Part shown: positions 1-6,383 of the stretch, piece by piece | Layout: every line of letters begins with the position of its first letter | How positions within the stretch are numbered: the stretch's first letter is position 1 | Origin: Bacteroidota bacterium | GTDB lineage: Bacteria; Bacteroidota; Bacteroidia; NS11-12g; UBA955 | Assembly: GCA_018969565.1 (NCBI GenBank) | Contig: JAGWYC010000054.1 | Span: 1-10,128 of the forward strand | DNA length: 10,128 nucleotides | Direction: 5' to 3' | The notes under the pieces: generated by a model | Database searches by the model: none | Told to the model about the DNA's origin: nothing | The model's input: the letters and a program-made list of their open reading frames with translations, nothing else | Translations under genes and position numbers: made by a program

Positions 1-101
1 TCATATTGCCGGAATCAGGGCAGCAAGGTAATCAAGGGAAATTGGATGCTTCCTGACGCTTATCAGGTGTATGCTAAGGGACTGCGGTTTAACTTGCTGA
101 C

Positions 102-2582
102 GTGGCTACCTATCCGGGACTCAGTGAAGCCGAAGCAGCGCAGCGGCTGCTGCAGGATGGCTTCAATGAACTGCCTGCTGCGCGACCTAAAACGCTCGGG
201 CGCATTGCCGCAGAAGCATTGAGAGAACCTATGTTCCTGCTGCTGATTGCCTGTGGTGTGCTCTACATGACCTTGGGCGATTATCGCGAAGGCCTGATGA
301 TGCTGGCGGGCATGTTGCTGATTATTGCCATCACCTTCGGTCAGTACCGCCGCACGGAACGCGCCCTGGAAGCCCTGCGCAGCCTGGCCTCTCCACGGGC
401 TTTGGTATGGCGCGACGGACAAAGCCTGCGCATCCCCGGAAACAGGGTGGTGCGCGGCGACATCCTGGAACTCCATGAAGGCGATCGTATCCCCGCAGAC
501 GCTGTTTTGCTGGAAGCTGAAGGCATCATGGTGGATGAATCGCTGCTTACCGGTGAATCTGTACCGGTACAGAAACATCCCGAATCCCCTGAAAACAACA
601 AACTGTTCAGCAGCACGCTGATGGTGGCCGGTCGAGGTATTGCCCAGGTTACAGAAACAGGTGCCTCCACCCGATTCGGAAGCATCGGCGCTTCTCTGAA
701 TGCCATACAAACCGGACCCACGAGGCTGCAATCTGAATTGAAACGCCTTATTCGCGTGCTTGGACTGGCCGGTATCGGTATTTGCATCATGCTGGTGTTC
801 CTGTTCTTTGCCAAAGGCACCGCGTTCATTCCCTCGCTACTGCATGGTTTATCGGCGGCCATGGCCATCCTTCCCGAAGAATTCCCTGTGGTGATGACGG
901 TATTTCTGGCCCTCGGCGCCTGGCGTTTATCGCGTTCTCAGGTGCTCACCAGACAGCCCGCCGCCATCGAAACTTTGGGTGCATCCAGCATCCTATGTAC
1001 GGACAAAACGGGAACCATCACCCTGAATAAGATGAGCCTGCACAGTCTGTTTACCGATGGTAAGCGATGTACCACGCAAGACCCCGATGCCCGAAATCTG
1101 CTGCATGCCCTGCGCAGTGCCACACCCGCTTCTTCCTCCGACCCTATGGAACATGCCATCCACGAATCCTGGGAGGCACTGGGCGATGGTGCAGCATCCA
1201 TTCCTGAAACGGTGAAGGAATACCCGCTGAAACACGGATTTCCGGCCATGTCGCATGTGTACCGGGAGGGGAATGCGCATCGTGTATATGCCAAGGGTGC
1301 ACCTGAATTGCTGATTCGCCTCTGCCTTCCTGATACTGAACAAAGAAGAAACTGGGAAGAGGCGTTGACTGCAATGGCCTCGGAAGGTCTGCGGGTGATT
1401 GCCGTGGCAACAGCTCAGGTGGAACATGGTCTTCTGCCGGAAGAACAGCGTGATTTCGCCTTTGAGCTGCTCGGACTGGCCGGACTGAAAGACCCCGTTC
1501 GGCCTGAGGTTCCCGGCGCGGTGAATGACTGCGCCCGTGCCGGTATTCGCGTGCTGATGATTACAGGCGATTACCCGCTAACTGCCTCCAGTATTGCCAA
1601 AGATGCAGGTATTTCCGGATGGAACAAGGTTTTATCCGGCGCGGAAATCGAAGCCATGAGCGATGCGGAACTCCGTGAGTGCCTGAAATCGGTATCAGTT
1701 TGTGCCCGTGTGGTGCCTGGTCAGAAGCTGCGCATCGTTGAGGCGCTGAAGGCCGACGGTGAAGTAGTGGCCATGACCGGCGACGGTGTGAACGATGCTC
1801 CTGCGTTGAAGGCCGCCGATATTGGAGTCGCTATGGGAGGAAAAGGCACGGACGTCGCGCGGGAGGCTGCCTCGCTGGTGTTGCTCGACGACAACTTCGC
1901 TTCCATTGTAGCCGCCGTCCGTCTGGGCCGCCGCATCTACGATAACCTCGGTAAAGCCATGTCCTATATCCTGGCTATTCACCTGCCCATCATCGTGCTG
2001 ACCATGTTGCCGGCTTTTCTGCCCGAAACTCCGGTATTGCTGCTGCCCCTGCATATTGTGTTTATGGAATTGATTATAGACCCAGTTTGTTCCATTGCCT
2101 TTGAATCGGAGCAGGAAGAGCCGAATATCATGCAACGTCCACCACGCAAGGCCGGAAAGCGCTTCTTCGGCCTCCGCGATGTGGCTGCAAGCCTGGCGCA
2201 GGGACTTCTGCTGCTGGCAGCCGTAGTTGCTGTATATGCCTATTGTTTCCTGCATGGATACAGCGAAGGCAGCCTGCGCGCAACCACGTTCTCCACCCTG
2301 ATACTCGGCAATATGCTGCTCATCCTCACCGGATTATCCCGCAGCCGCAGTGTCTGGAAGGTTTTGGCTGAAGGGAATAAGGCCCTGTTGCTGATTCTGG
2401 GCATTGCCTCTGGTTTGCTGACCTTAATCCTGCTGCTCCCCGGACCCGGCAGCCTCTTTTCATTCGAAAAACCTGCACTGCACCAACTGCTACCGGTGCT
2501 GCCCGCATTGGCATCCATGCTGTTCGTGCTCGAAATGATGAAACTCATGAACAAACGTGTAAAACGTATGGCAGCTTCCTAG
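102..2582 (+). CDS. Cation-translocating P-type ATPase (P2-like, PEEFP type)
   Basis: An inner-membrane pump that couples ATP hydrolysis to cation transport. Seen in the 826 residues: an N-terminal cation-ATPase region (GLSEAEAAQRL), actuator motif TGES at 150-153, phosphorylation motif DKTGT with the acceptor Asp301, nucleotide-binding KGAPE at 398-402, TGD at 488-490 and hinge TGDGVNDAP at 559-567. About ten membrane helices can be drawn: four before and around the actuator domain (about 44-58, 63-81, 216-238, 247-272) and six from about residue 617 to 818. Length and order fit the P2 (Ca2+-type) family. The helix-4 motif is PEEFP (258-262) rather than PEGLP. By hand alignment to SERCA, helix 6 keeps Asp660 and has Glu656 in place of Asn, while the helix-5 Glu of ion site I appears to be Ile630. 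The ion is therefore not assigned; Ca2+ is only one option. The start is GTG at 102, because a stop lies in frame at 90-92 and no ATG falls between. A 24-base gap leads to the next gene. Confidence 0.93.
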   Translation: MATYPGLSEAEAAQRLLQDGFNELPAARPKTLGRIAAEALREPMFLLLIACGVLYMTLGDYREGLMMLAGMLLIIAITFGQYRRTERALEALRSLASPRALVWRDGQSLRIPGNRVVRGDILELHEGDRIPADAVLLEAEGIMVDESLLTGESVPVQKHPESPENNKLFSSTLMVAGRGIAQVTETGASTRFGSIGASLNAIQTGPTRLQSELKRLIRVLGLAGIGICIMLVFLFFAKGTAFIPSLLHGLSAAMAILPEEFPVVMTVFLALGAWRLSRSQVLTRQPAAIETLGASSILCTDKTGTITLNKMSLHSLFTDGKRCTTQDPDARNLLHALRSATPASSSDPMEHAIHESWEALGDGAASIPETVKEYPLKHGFPAMSHVYREGNAHRVYAKGAPELLIRLCLPDTEQRRNWEEALTAMASEGLRVIAVATAQVEHGLLPEEQRDFAFELLGLAGLKDPVRPEVPGAVNDCARAGIRVLMITGDYPLTASSIAKDAGISGWNKVLSGAEIEAMSDAELRECLKSVSVCARVVPGQKLRIVEALKADGEVVAMTGDGVNDAPALKAADIGVAMGGKGTDVAREAASLVLLDDNFASIVAAVRLGRRIYDNLGKAMSYILAIHLPIIVLTMLPAFLPETPVLLLPLHIVFMELIIDPVCSIAFESEQEEPNIMQRPPRKAGKRFFGLRDVAASLAQGLLLLAAVVAVYAYCFLHGYSEGSLRATTFSTLILGNMLLILTGLSRSRSVWKVLAEGNKALLLILGIASGLLTLILLLPGPGSLFSFEKPALHQLLPVLPALASMLFVLEMMKLMNKRVKRMAAS

Positions 2583-2606
2583 GCTTATGTTGAATTTTGC
2601 ACGCAC

Positions 2607-3149
2607 ATGAAGACCCGGGATTTTACTGAAGTACAGCGCATGCGCATCTGGTGGGTATGGGGATTGCTGGGGGTTCTGATGTTGATGTACAGCTACGCGG
2701 CGTTCAGGCAGTGGTACGGTCCCGGAAGTTGGGGCAACAACCACGCCCCCGACTGGATGCTGGGTGTGGTACTCGTTTTTTTACTGTTTATTCCGGTGTT
2801 TGTGTTTATCATGAAGCTGGAAACGCGCCTTGATGCGGAAGGAGTAAGTTTTCGCTTCTTTCCGCTGCATCGCCGATGGCAGAAGTTCGCCTGGTCAGAA
2901 GTGGAACGCGCCTGGGTGCGCAAATACCGCCCGATTGCAGAATATGGCGGCTGGGGCTTTCGCGGACTGCCCGGGGGCAACAGCAGGGCCTATTCCATAA
3001 TCGGTGATTACGGCATTCAACTACTGCTGAAAAACGGGAAGCGTATTCTGATTGGCACGCAAAACGCGCTGCAAGCAGAACAAGTGCTGGAACGATTGTC
3101 AGAAAAGGCCGGTTTTATACCGGAAGCAGATCCTGCCGAAAAAAGTTAA
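2607..3149 (+). CDS. Two-helix membrane protein with PH-like cytosolic domain, function unknown
   Basis: I do not recognise a named family with certainty. The 180-residue protein has two membrane helices (about 14-33 and 51-70) joined by a short loop rich in Gly, Asn and Trp. A soluble part of about 110 residues follows. Its pattern is alternating beta strands (LDAEGVSFRFFPL, then W-x-E-V-E-R-A-W), a glycine-rich YGGWGFRG stretch at 113-120, then GIQLLLKNGKRILIGTQ at 136-152 and a closing helix at 153-165. That layout resembles bacterial PH-like domains found in small membrane proteins, and similar GWG-containing hypothetical proteins are common in Bacteroidota. It starts at ATG 2607, 24 bases after the ATPase stop, so co-transcription is likely and a role beside the pump is possible but unproven. 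Its TAA stop overlaps the stop of the convergent ribonuclease Z gene. Confidence 0.8.
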   Translation: MKTRDFTEVQRMRIWWVWGLLGVLMLMYSYAAFRQWYGPGSWGNNHAPDWMLGVVLVFLLFIPVFVFIMKLETRLDAEGVSFRFFPLHRRWQKFAWSEVERAWVRKYRPIAEYGGWGFRGLPGGNSRAYSIIGDYGIQLLLKNGKRILIGTQNALQAEQVLERLSEKAGFIPEADPAEKS

Positions 3150-4063
3150 AAACGGAAGGTAAGTCCTTCTTCTGCCACCGCCGTGGCCGGAAACACTTCC
3201 TGTGCCTCGGCAAGCAGACCTTCGGTATCGCGGTAACGCGCCGAGAAATGCCCAATCAACAGTTGCTTTACTTCGGCAGCATGAGCCAGCAAGGCCGCCT
3301 GTTTTGCTGTGGTGTGAAAAGTGCTTACCGCACGGTCCAAAAGGTCGTGCATGAAGGTGGCCTCATGGTACAACAAATCAACACCCCGGATACTTTTTGC
3401 CAGGTCGGGCAAATAAATGGTATCGCTGATATAGGCATAGCTGCGTGGCGCTCTGCCGGGGTTGGTGAGTACATTGTTGGGAATGCGTATGCCGTCGGGT
3501 TGCACAAAATCTTCACCTGCCAGCAGGGCTTCATAAGCCGACACAGGGATTCGATGTTCATCGCAGGCTTCCCGGTTCAGATGACGCAGCGGAGTCTTCT
3601 CCCTGAAAATAAACCCGGTGCAGGGGATGCGGTGTTCGAGCGGAATACTGTGTACGCTGCACTGCGCGGTTTCCAGCAGCAATTCAGAAGCTTCGGGATT
3701 GGTAATCAGGTAGCTGAGTTCGAATTTCAGTTCCACATGCGAAGCGCTGAGCATCTGCTCCATCAGCCCTTGCAGCCCCGCAGGTCCTGCAATGAGCAGA
3801 GGCTCTGTGCGACCGCCCAGGTTCATGGTGCTGAGCAGCCCGGGAAGCCCGAAAAAATGGTCGCCGTGCAGATGGCTGATCAGGATATAACGGATGCGCG
3901 AAAAACGAATACCGTGCAGCAACAATTGCCGCTGTGCACCTTCGCCGCAGTCCACCAGAAAGTGCGAACCATCCAGACTGACAAACTGTGCTGAATGGTG
4001 CCTGGTTTTGGTAGGCGATGCAGAGCTGGAGCCAAGGATGGTAACTTCAAAAGGCGGATTCAT
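3146..4063 (-). CDS. rnz: Ribonuclease Z (tRNA 3'-end endonuclease)
   Basis: A zinc-dependent metallo-beta-lactamase-fold endonuclease that trims the 3' trailer of precursor tRNAs in the cytoplasm. The 305-residue length is normal for the short bacterial form. Visible metal and catalytic residues are HLHGDH at 64-69 (His64, His66, Asp68, His69), His144 in HRIPCTGF, Asp214 in YISDT, the HEAT motif at 233-236, His250, and His272 in GHFSARY. The segment at about 150-188 lies where the tRNA-binding exosite arm sits in this family. The N-terminal ILGSSSASPT stretch is also typical. The ATG at 4063 overlaps the TGA of the STAS gene as ATGA, so translation is probably coupled. The stop codon shares TTAA with the convergent gene, leaving no intergenic space for a terminator. 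Confidence 0.96.
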   Translation of the reverse strand: MNPPFEVTILGSSSASPTKTRHHSAQFVSLDGSHFLVDCGEGAQRQLLLHGIRFSRIRYILISHLHGDHFFGLPGLLSTMNLGGRTEPLLIAGPAGLQGLMEQMLSASHVELKFELSYLITNPEASELLLETAQCSVHSIPLEHRIPCTGFIFREKTPLRHLNREACDEHRIPVSAYEALLAGEDFVQPDGIRIPNNVLTNPGRAPRSYAYISDTIYLPDLAKSIRGVDLLYHEATFMHDLLDRAVSTFHTTAKQAALLAHAAEVKQLLIGHFSARYRDTEGLLAEAQEVFPATAVAEEGLTFRF

Positions 4064-4434
4064 CCTTCCTGGTCGTCGAAGCTGCGCAACAGATCCTGTT
4101 CAATTTGTTCCATATACACGTAATCGGCGGCTTCATCATCGGAAGGGATGCAATGCAGTCCGATCATTTCCATTTGAGGTATCAGCGATTCGTTCAGCTC
4201 GCTGATGACAATGATACCCGCCTGCTGCCTGTTTCTGTTATACAATTCCTTCACCTGAAACAATTCTTCATCGCTGATCTGTTCAATACTGGCGCAGTTA
4301 ATCACCAGGTTGGGATTCTGGCTTGCGGCTTCCAGCAGTTGCTGTACAAACTGACTGTTGTCGTGAAACTCAAAGCGGGGCGAGGTCATGCGTACATAGA
4401 CGTAGTGGTCGTGGACTTGCAGGGTATGGCTCAT
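4060..4434 (-). CDS. STAS-domain protein (anti-sigma-factor-antagonist-like), degenerate phosphosite
   Basis: A cytoplasmic protein of 124 residues that fits one STAS domain, the fold of SpoIIAA-type anti-sigma antagonists. Aligned by eye, NCASIEQISDEEL at 46-58 matches the SpoIIAA strand-loop-helix carrying MDSSGL, and the later strand AGIIVIS (72-78) and helix with EMIGLHCI match the rest of the domain. The family's phosphorylated Ser is replaced by Asp55, followed by two Glu residues (ISDEEL, 53-58). It therefore probably does not switch by Ser phosphorylation. The C-terminus is acidic. I chose the ATG at 4434; an in-frame TTG at 4458 would add eight residues but is a weaker start. The stop overlaps the rnz start by four bases. 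A STAS gene beside rnz is, to my knowledge, a recurring Bacteroidota arrangement; its purpose is not established. Confidence 0.75.
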   Translation of the reverse strand: MSHTLQVHDHYVYVRMTSPRFEFHDNSQFVQQLLEAASQNPNLVINCASIEQISDEELFQVKELYNRNRQQAGIIVISELNESLIPQMEMIGLHCIPSDDEAADYVYMEQIEQDLLRSFDDQEG

Positions 4435-4465
4435 AACTTCCGAAGTATGGATATACAAAATACAA

Positions 4466-4490
4466 CATTAGGACCCTGAAACCCCTAATG
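4466..4490 (-). terminator. Hairpin between GT9 and STAS genes, possible weak terminator
   Basis: A perfect 7-base inverted repeat (CATTAGG at 4466-4472, CCTAATG at 4484-4490) encloses an 11-base loop in the AT-rich 97-base gap. Read on the minus strand, it lies about 40 bases past the glycosyltransferase stop and is followed by the T-rich run TTGTATTTTG, which is weak for an intrinsic terminator. It would separate the cyclase-GT9 unit from the STAS-rnz unit. It could instead be a leader structure of the STAS mRNA. A TATTTTG sequence (4456-4462, minus) just downstream resembles a poor -7 box. Confidence 0.35.
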
Positions 4491-4531
4491 CCGGGTGTAT
4501 TTTTTTAAAGGAATTTTATGAATCCGCTAAA

Positions 4532-5566
4532 TCAGACAACAGGCTGCATGACCTGTTTTACGGCATCCAGCACCTCTTCCAGGCTGGCGCGACGGATGCA
4601 GGGCGAATCCGGATACACGCAGTGAATCTGGTCGCAGGGATTACATTCCAGCACGTGGTGCACCAGGGCATTCCGTTCTGACCAGGGATAGAATACCTCG
4701 CGCACGCCCGGTCCGTAGATGCCCACCACGGGCGCGTTCATGGCACAGGCGATGTGCAGGGGTCCGCTTTCATTTCCTACAAAAAGCGCAGCCTTTACAC
4801 ATAGGGCGGCGAAGTGGTTCAGGCTGAACTGCGCGGGAAAAACCTGCACGGGAACCTCCATAGTGGCGGCAAGCGCCTGCAAGGCCTCCTGCTCATCGGG
4901 ACCTCCGGGAAGCACGATGCTCAGACCATACTGTGCATGCAGCTGTCTGGCCAGTGCCGCGAAGCGTTCCGCCGGCCAGCGCCGTAATTCCCGCCGGGCG
5001 CCTGTATGCAATACGGCAAATGGCCCGTTTACGTTGTTGTGCAGCCAGGCCCCGGTTTCTTGTTCCGCCGCAGTTCCGGGATACAGTTGGGCCGGCTCAA
5101 AGGGAATGCCGCGCAGTAATGGTTCCACAATGCGGAAATTCGTCTGCAGTTCATGCGCCTGTTTTCCGCGTTGGGCGAAACGCACCGTGGCACGATCCAC
5201 GCGTAGCTTCGGCAGGTAGCGCAGGCTTTTAAAGAAGGTGTTCCAGGTTCCGCGCAACTCTGCCACCAGGTCAAAACGACGGTTCCACTGCGCCACATCG
5301 GTGAGTATTTCATCCACATGCGGGTCATGGGCCAGCAGTTCGCGGTTGAAGGGCTTGCACAGCACGCTGAGTCTGGCCTCCGGATAACGTTTCTTCAGCA
5401 GCGCAAACACATGCGTACAGGTGGCCATATCGCCGATTTCATCCAGCTTCACACAGAGAATATGCCGGATGTCGGGTTGTTTTCTGCGCAAACGGCGGAT
5501 CAGACTGCTGAGCAGCATATTGGCCAGGTACAGCCTTTGTTCCGCGTCCGGCAGCAGTCGCTTCAT
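4532..5566 (-). CDS. Glycosyltransferase family 9 (heptosyltransferase-like)
   Basis: A GT-B glycosyltransferase of 344 residues in the ADP-heptose:LPS heptosyltransferase family (GT9), expected on the cytoplasmic face of the inner membrane and building lipopolysaccharide core or a related surface glycan. The N-terminal domain begins with strand ILCVKLDEIGD at 36-46; Asp46 matches the conserved Asp of the GD motif, although the usual later Pro is His here. The C-terminal nucleotide-sugar domain shows VLHTGARRELRRWP at 185-198, IVLPGGPDE at 217-225, and the signature GNESGPLHIA at 264-273. A late Cys set (308, 311, 316, 323) is seen in many GT9 proteins. The sugar donor and acceptor cannot be told. 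The ATG overlaps the cyclase TGA as ATGA, so the two are translationally coupled. Confidence 0.9.
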   Translation of the reverse strand: MKRLLPDAEQRLYLANMLLSSLIRRLRRKQPDIRHILCVKLDEIGDMATCTHVFALLKKRYPEARLSVLCKPFNRELLAHDPHVDEILTDVAQWNRRFDLVAELRGTWNTFFKSLRYLPKLRVDRATVRFAQRGKQAHELQTNFRIVEPLLRGIPFEPAQLYPGTAAEQETGAWLHNNVNGPFAVLHTGARRELRRWPAERFAALARQLHAQYGLSIVLPGGPDEQEALQALAATMEVPVQVFPAQFSLNHFAALCVKAALFVGNESGPLHIACAMNAPVVGIYGPGVREVFYPWSERNALVHHVLECNPCDQIHCVYPDSPCIRRASLEEVLDAVKQVMQPVV

Positions 5567-6321
5567 TCGGCAGGGTACAACGGGAAGATCAGGGGCCGGG
5601 AAGGCGCAGCGTCGCTTTCGATCGGAGCCACCTGCAGGTTCAGCAGGTACAGGCCGTCGGCGGCTTCTTCAGGGACATAAATCAGTTCCGTGATGGTAGC
5701 CTCCTTGCGCGGCTGTGCAGGATACTGCCACCAGGCGTGGTGAGCCAAGAGCAGGCCTCCGTCGTCTTCGCGGTCCACCGAAGGAACATCGCAAAGCCAG
5801 TGCTTTACACCTGCTTCCGCGGCGGCAGCCAGGGCTTCCGCTTCAAACCAGGCGGGATTCGTTCCGGTATAATCGCGCTCGCGCTTGCCGGTATCGTTGG
5901 GCAGGCTGCGGATGATGAGGGCTTCCACGCCGGGATGGTATTGCAGGGCTTCGCGAATCTGCGCCGCCGTAATGACCCGGTCATCACCGCGCTGCTCGGG
6001 TTCCACACTGAGCAGCAGGGCGCTGAAAAAAAACTGATTCATCACGCGGTGCACGCTGACCGGCTCGCGCATGATGTGGCCCATGGATTCTGTATGGGTG
6101 CCGTTGCCATGCGGGTAGAAGGAAAGCAGGTCGCAGTTGGCCGAACCGCCTTCTGCCACCTTGCCTACAAAGCTGCCGGCGCGGAAGGGACTCATCTGCA
6201 CCGGCCCGAGGCCAAAGGCGCGGATGCCTCCGCCGTCGCGACGTACAGGCAGTGACAGGTCATGGCCATGTGTCAAATCACAACGGTACACACGCTCATT
6301 CAGGGTCAATTGCACATTCAC
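5563..6321 (-). CDS. Cyclase-family metal-dependent hydrolase (kynurenine formamidase-like)
   Basis: A cytoplasmic protein of 252 residues in the cyclase / KynB-like family (Pfam Cyclase), a group of metal-dependent hydrolases acting on formamides, lactones and similar bonds. The start of the fold is seen as DLTHGHDLSLPV at 15-26. The metal site is HGNGTHTESMGH at 71-82 (His71, His76, Glu78, His82), one residue longer than the textbook HxGTH form. In my recollection this HGNGTH form is usual in Bacteroidota members. DVPSVDRE at 178-185 and AHHAWWQ at 193-199 complete the family pattern. The substrate is unknown, and no tryptophan-degradation genes are nearby, so KynB activity should not be assumed. 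The start is GTG at 6321 (stop in frame at 6325-6327); a second GTG two codons later is possible. The stop overlaps the glycosyltransferase start. Confidence 0.86.
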   Translation of the reverse strand: MNVQLTLNERVYRCDLTHGHDLSLPVRRDGGGIRAFGLGPVQMSPFRAGSFVGKVAEGGSANCDLLSFYPHGNGTHTESMGHIMREPVSVHRVMNQFFFSALLLSVEPEQRGDDRVITAAQIREALQYHPGVEALIIRSLPNDTGKRERDYTGTNPAWFEAEALAAAAEAGVKHWLCDVPSVDREDDGGLLLAHHAWWQYPAQPRKEATITELIYVPEEAADGLYLLNLQVAPIESDAAPSRPLIFPLYPAE

Positions 6322-6325
6322 CTTT

Positions 6326-6356
6326 CAAAGATGCTTGTTCCCCGGGTTTGCTGCAA
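6326..6356 (-). promoter_or_regulatory. Candidate Bacteroidota promoter for the cyclase operon
   Basis: On the minus strand TTG (6356-6354), a 20-base spacer and CATCTTTG (6333-6326) match the Bacteroidota -33 TTG / -7 TAnnTTTG pattern with one mismatch in the -7 box (C for T). Only four bases separate the -7 box from the GTG at 6321, so a transcript from here would be leaderless or almost so. Confidence 0.35.
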
Positions 6357-6359
6357 CCC
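6344..6359. promoter_or_regulatory. Dyad between the divergent promoters, possible operator
   Basis: GGGTT (6344-6348), six bases, AACCC (6355-6359) form a perfect short inverted repeat. It sits midway between the two divergent genes and covers both predicted -33 elements. A dimeric regulator bound here would block both promoters. The repeat is short enough to be chance. Confidence 0.22.
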
Positions 6360-6377
6360 TGTTCGCATTTACCTTTG
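6347..6377 (+). promoter_or_regulatory. Bacteroidota-type promoter for the histidine kinase gene
   Basis: TTTG at 6347-6350, a 19-base spacer and TACCTTTG at 6370-6377 match the -33 TTTG / -7 TAnnTTTG consensus known from Bacteroides with no mismatch at fixed positions. Six bases separate the -7 box from the ATG at 6384, so the predicted mRNA has almost no leader. It overlaps the promoter proposed for the cyclase on the other strand. Confidence 0.55.
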
Positions 6378-6383
6378 AACTGC

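Noticed and set aside
1..101. Tail of an upstream gene entering from the left edge
   Set aside because: Two plus-strand frames could end here (stops at 29-31 and 54-56), and frames are open on the minus strand too, but fewer than 20 codons are visible in each plus-strand case and none is recognisable.
63..731. Minus-strand open frame of 222 codons opposite the ATPase start
   Set aside because: It overlaps the clearly coding ATPase N-terminal region, contains no family motif, and is Gln/His/Phe rich in the manner of antisense shadows.
2592..2599. GAATTTTG as a -7 box for the PH-like gene
   Set aside because: It has one mismatch to TAnnTTTG, but I see no TTTG at a suitable distance upstream, and the 24-base gap to the ATPase favours read-through.
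4435..4458. TTG start giving eight extra residues to the STAS protein
   Set aside because: TTG is rare, and the ATG at 4434 begins just before the first STAS strand. The extra residues carry no domain feature.
6252..6383. Upstream extension of the histidine kinase by 44 codons
   Set aside because: The extension would overlap the start of the divergent cyclase gene and the promoter region. Its residues (His/Ser/Pro rich) resemble no kinase N-terminus, and ATG 6384 sits right before the first membrane helix.
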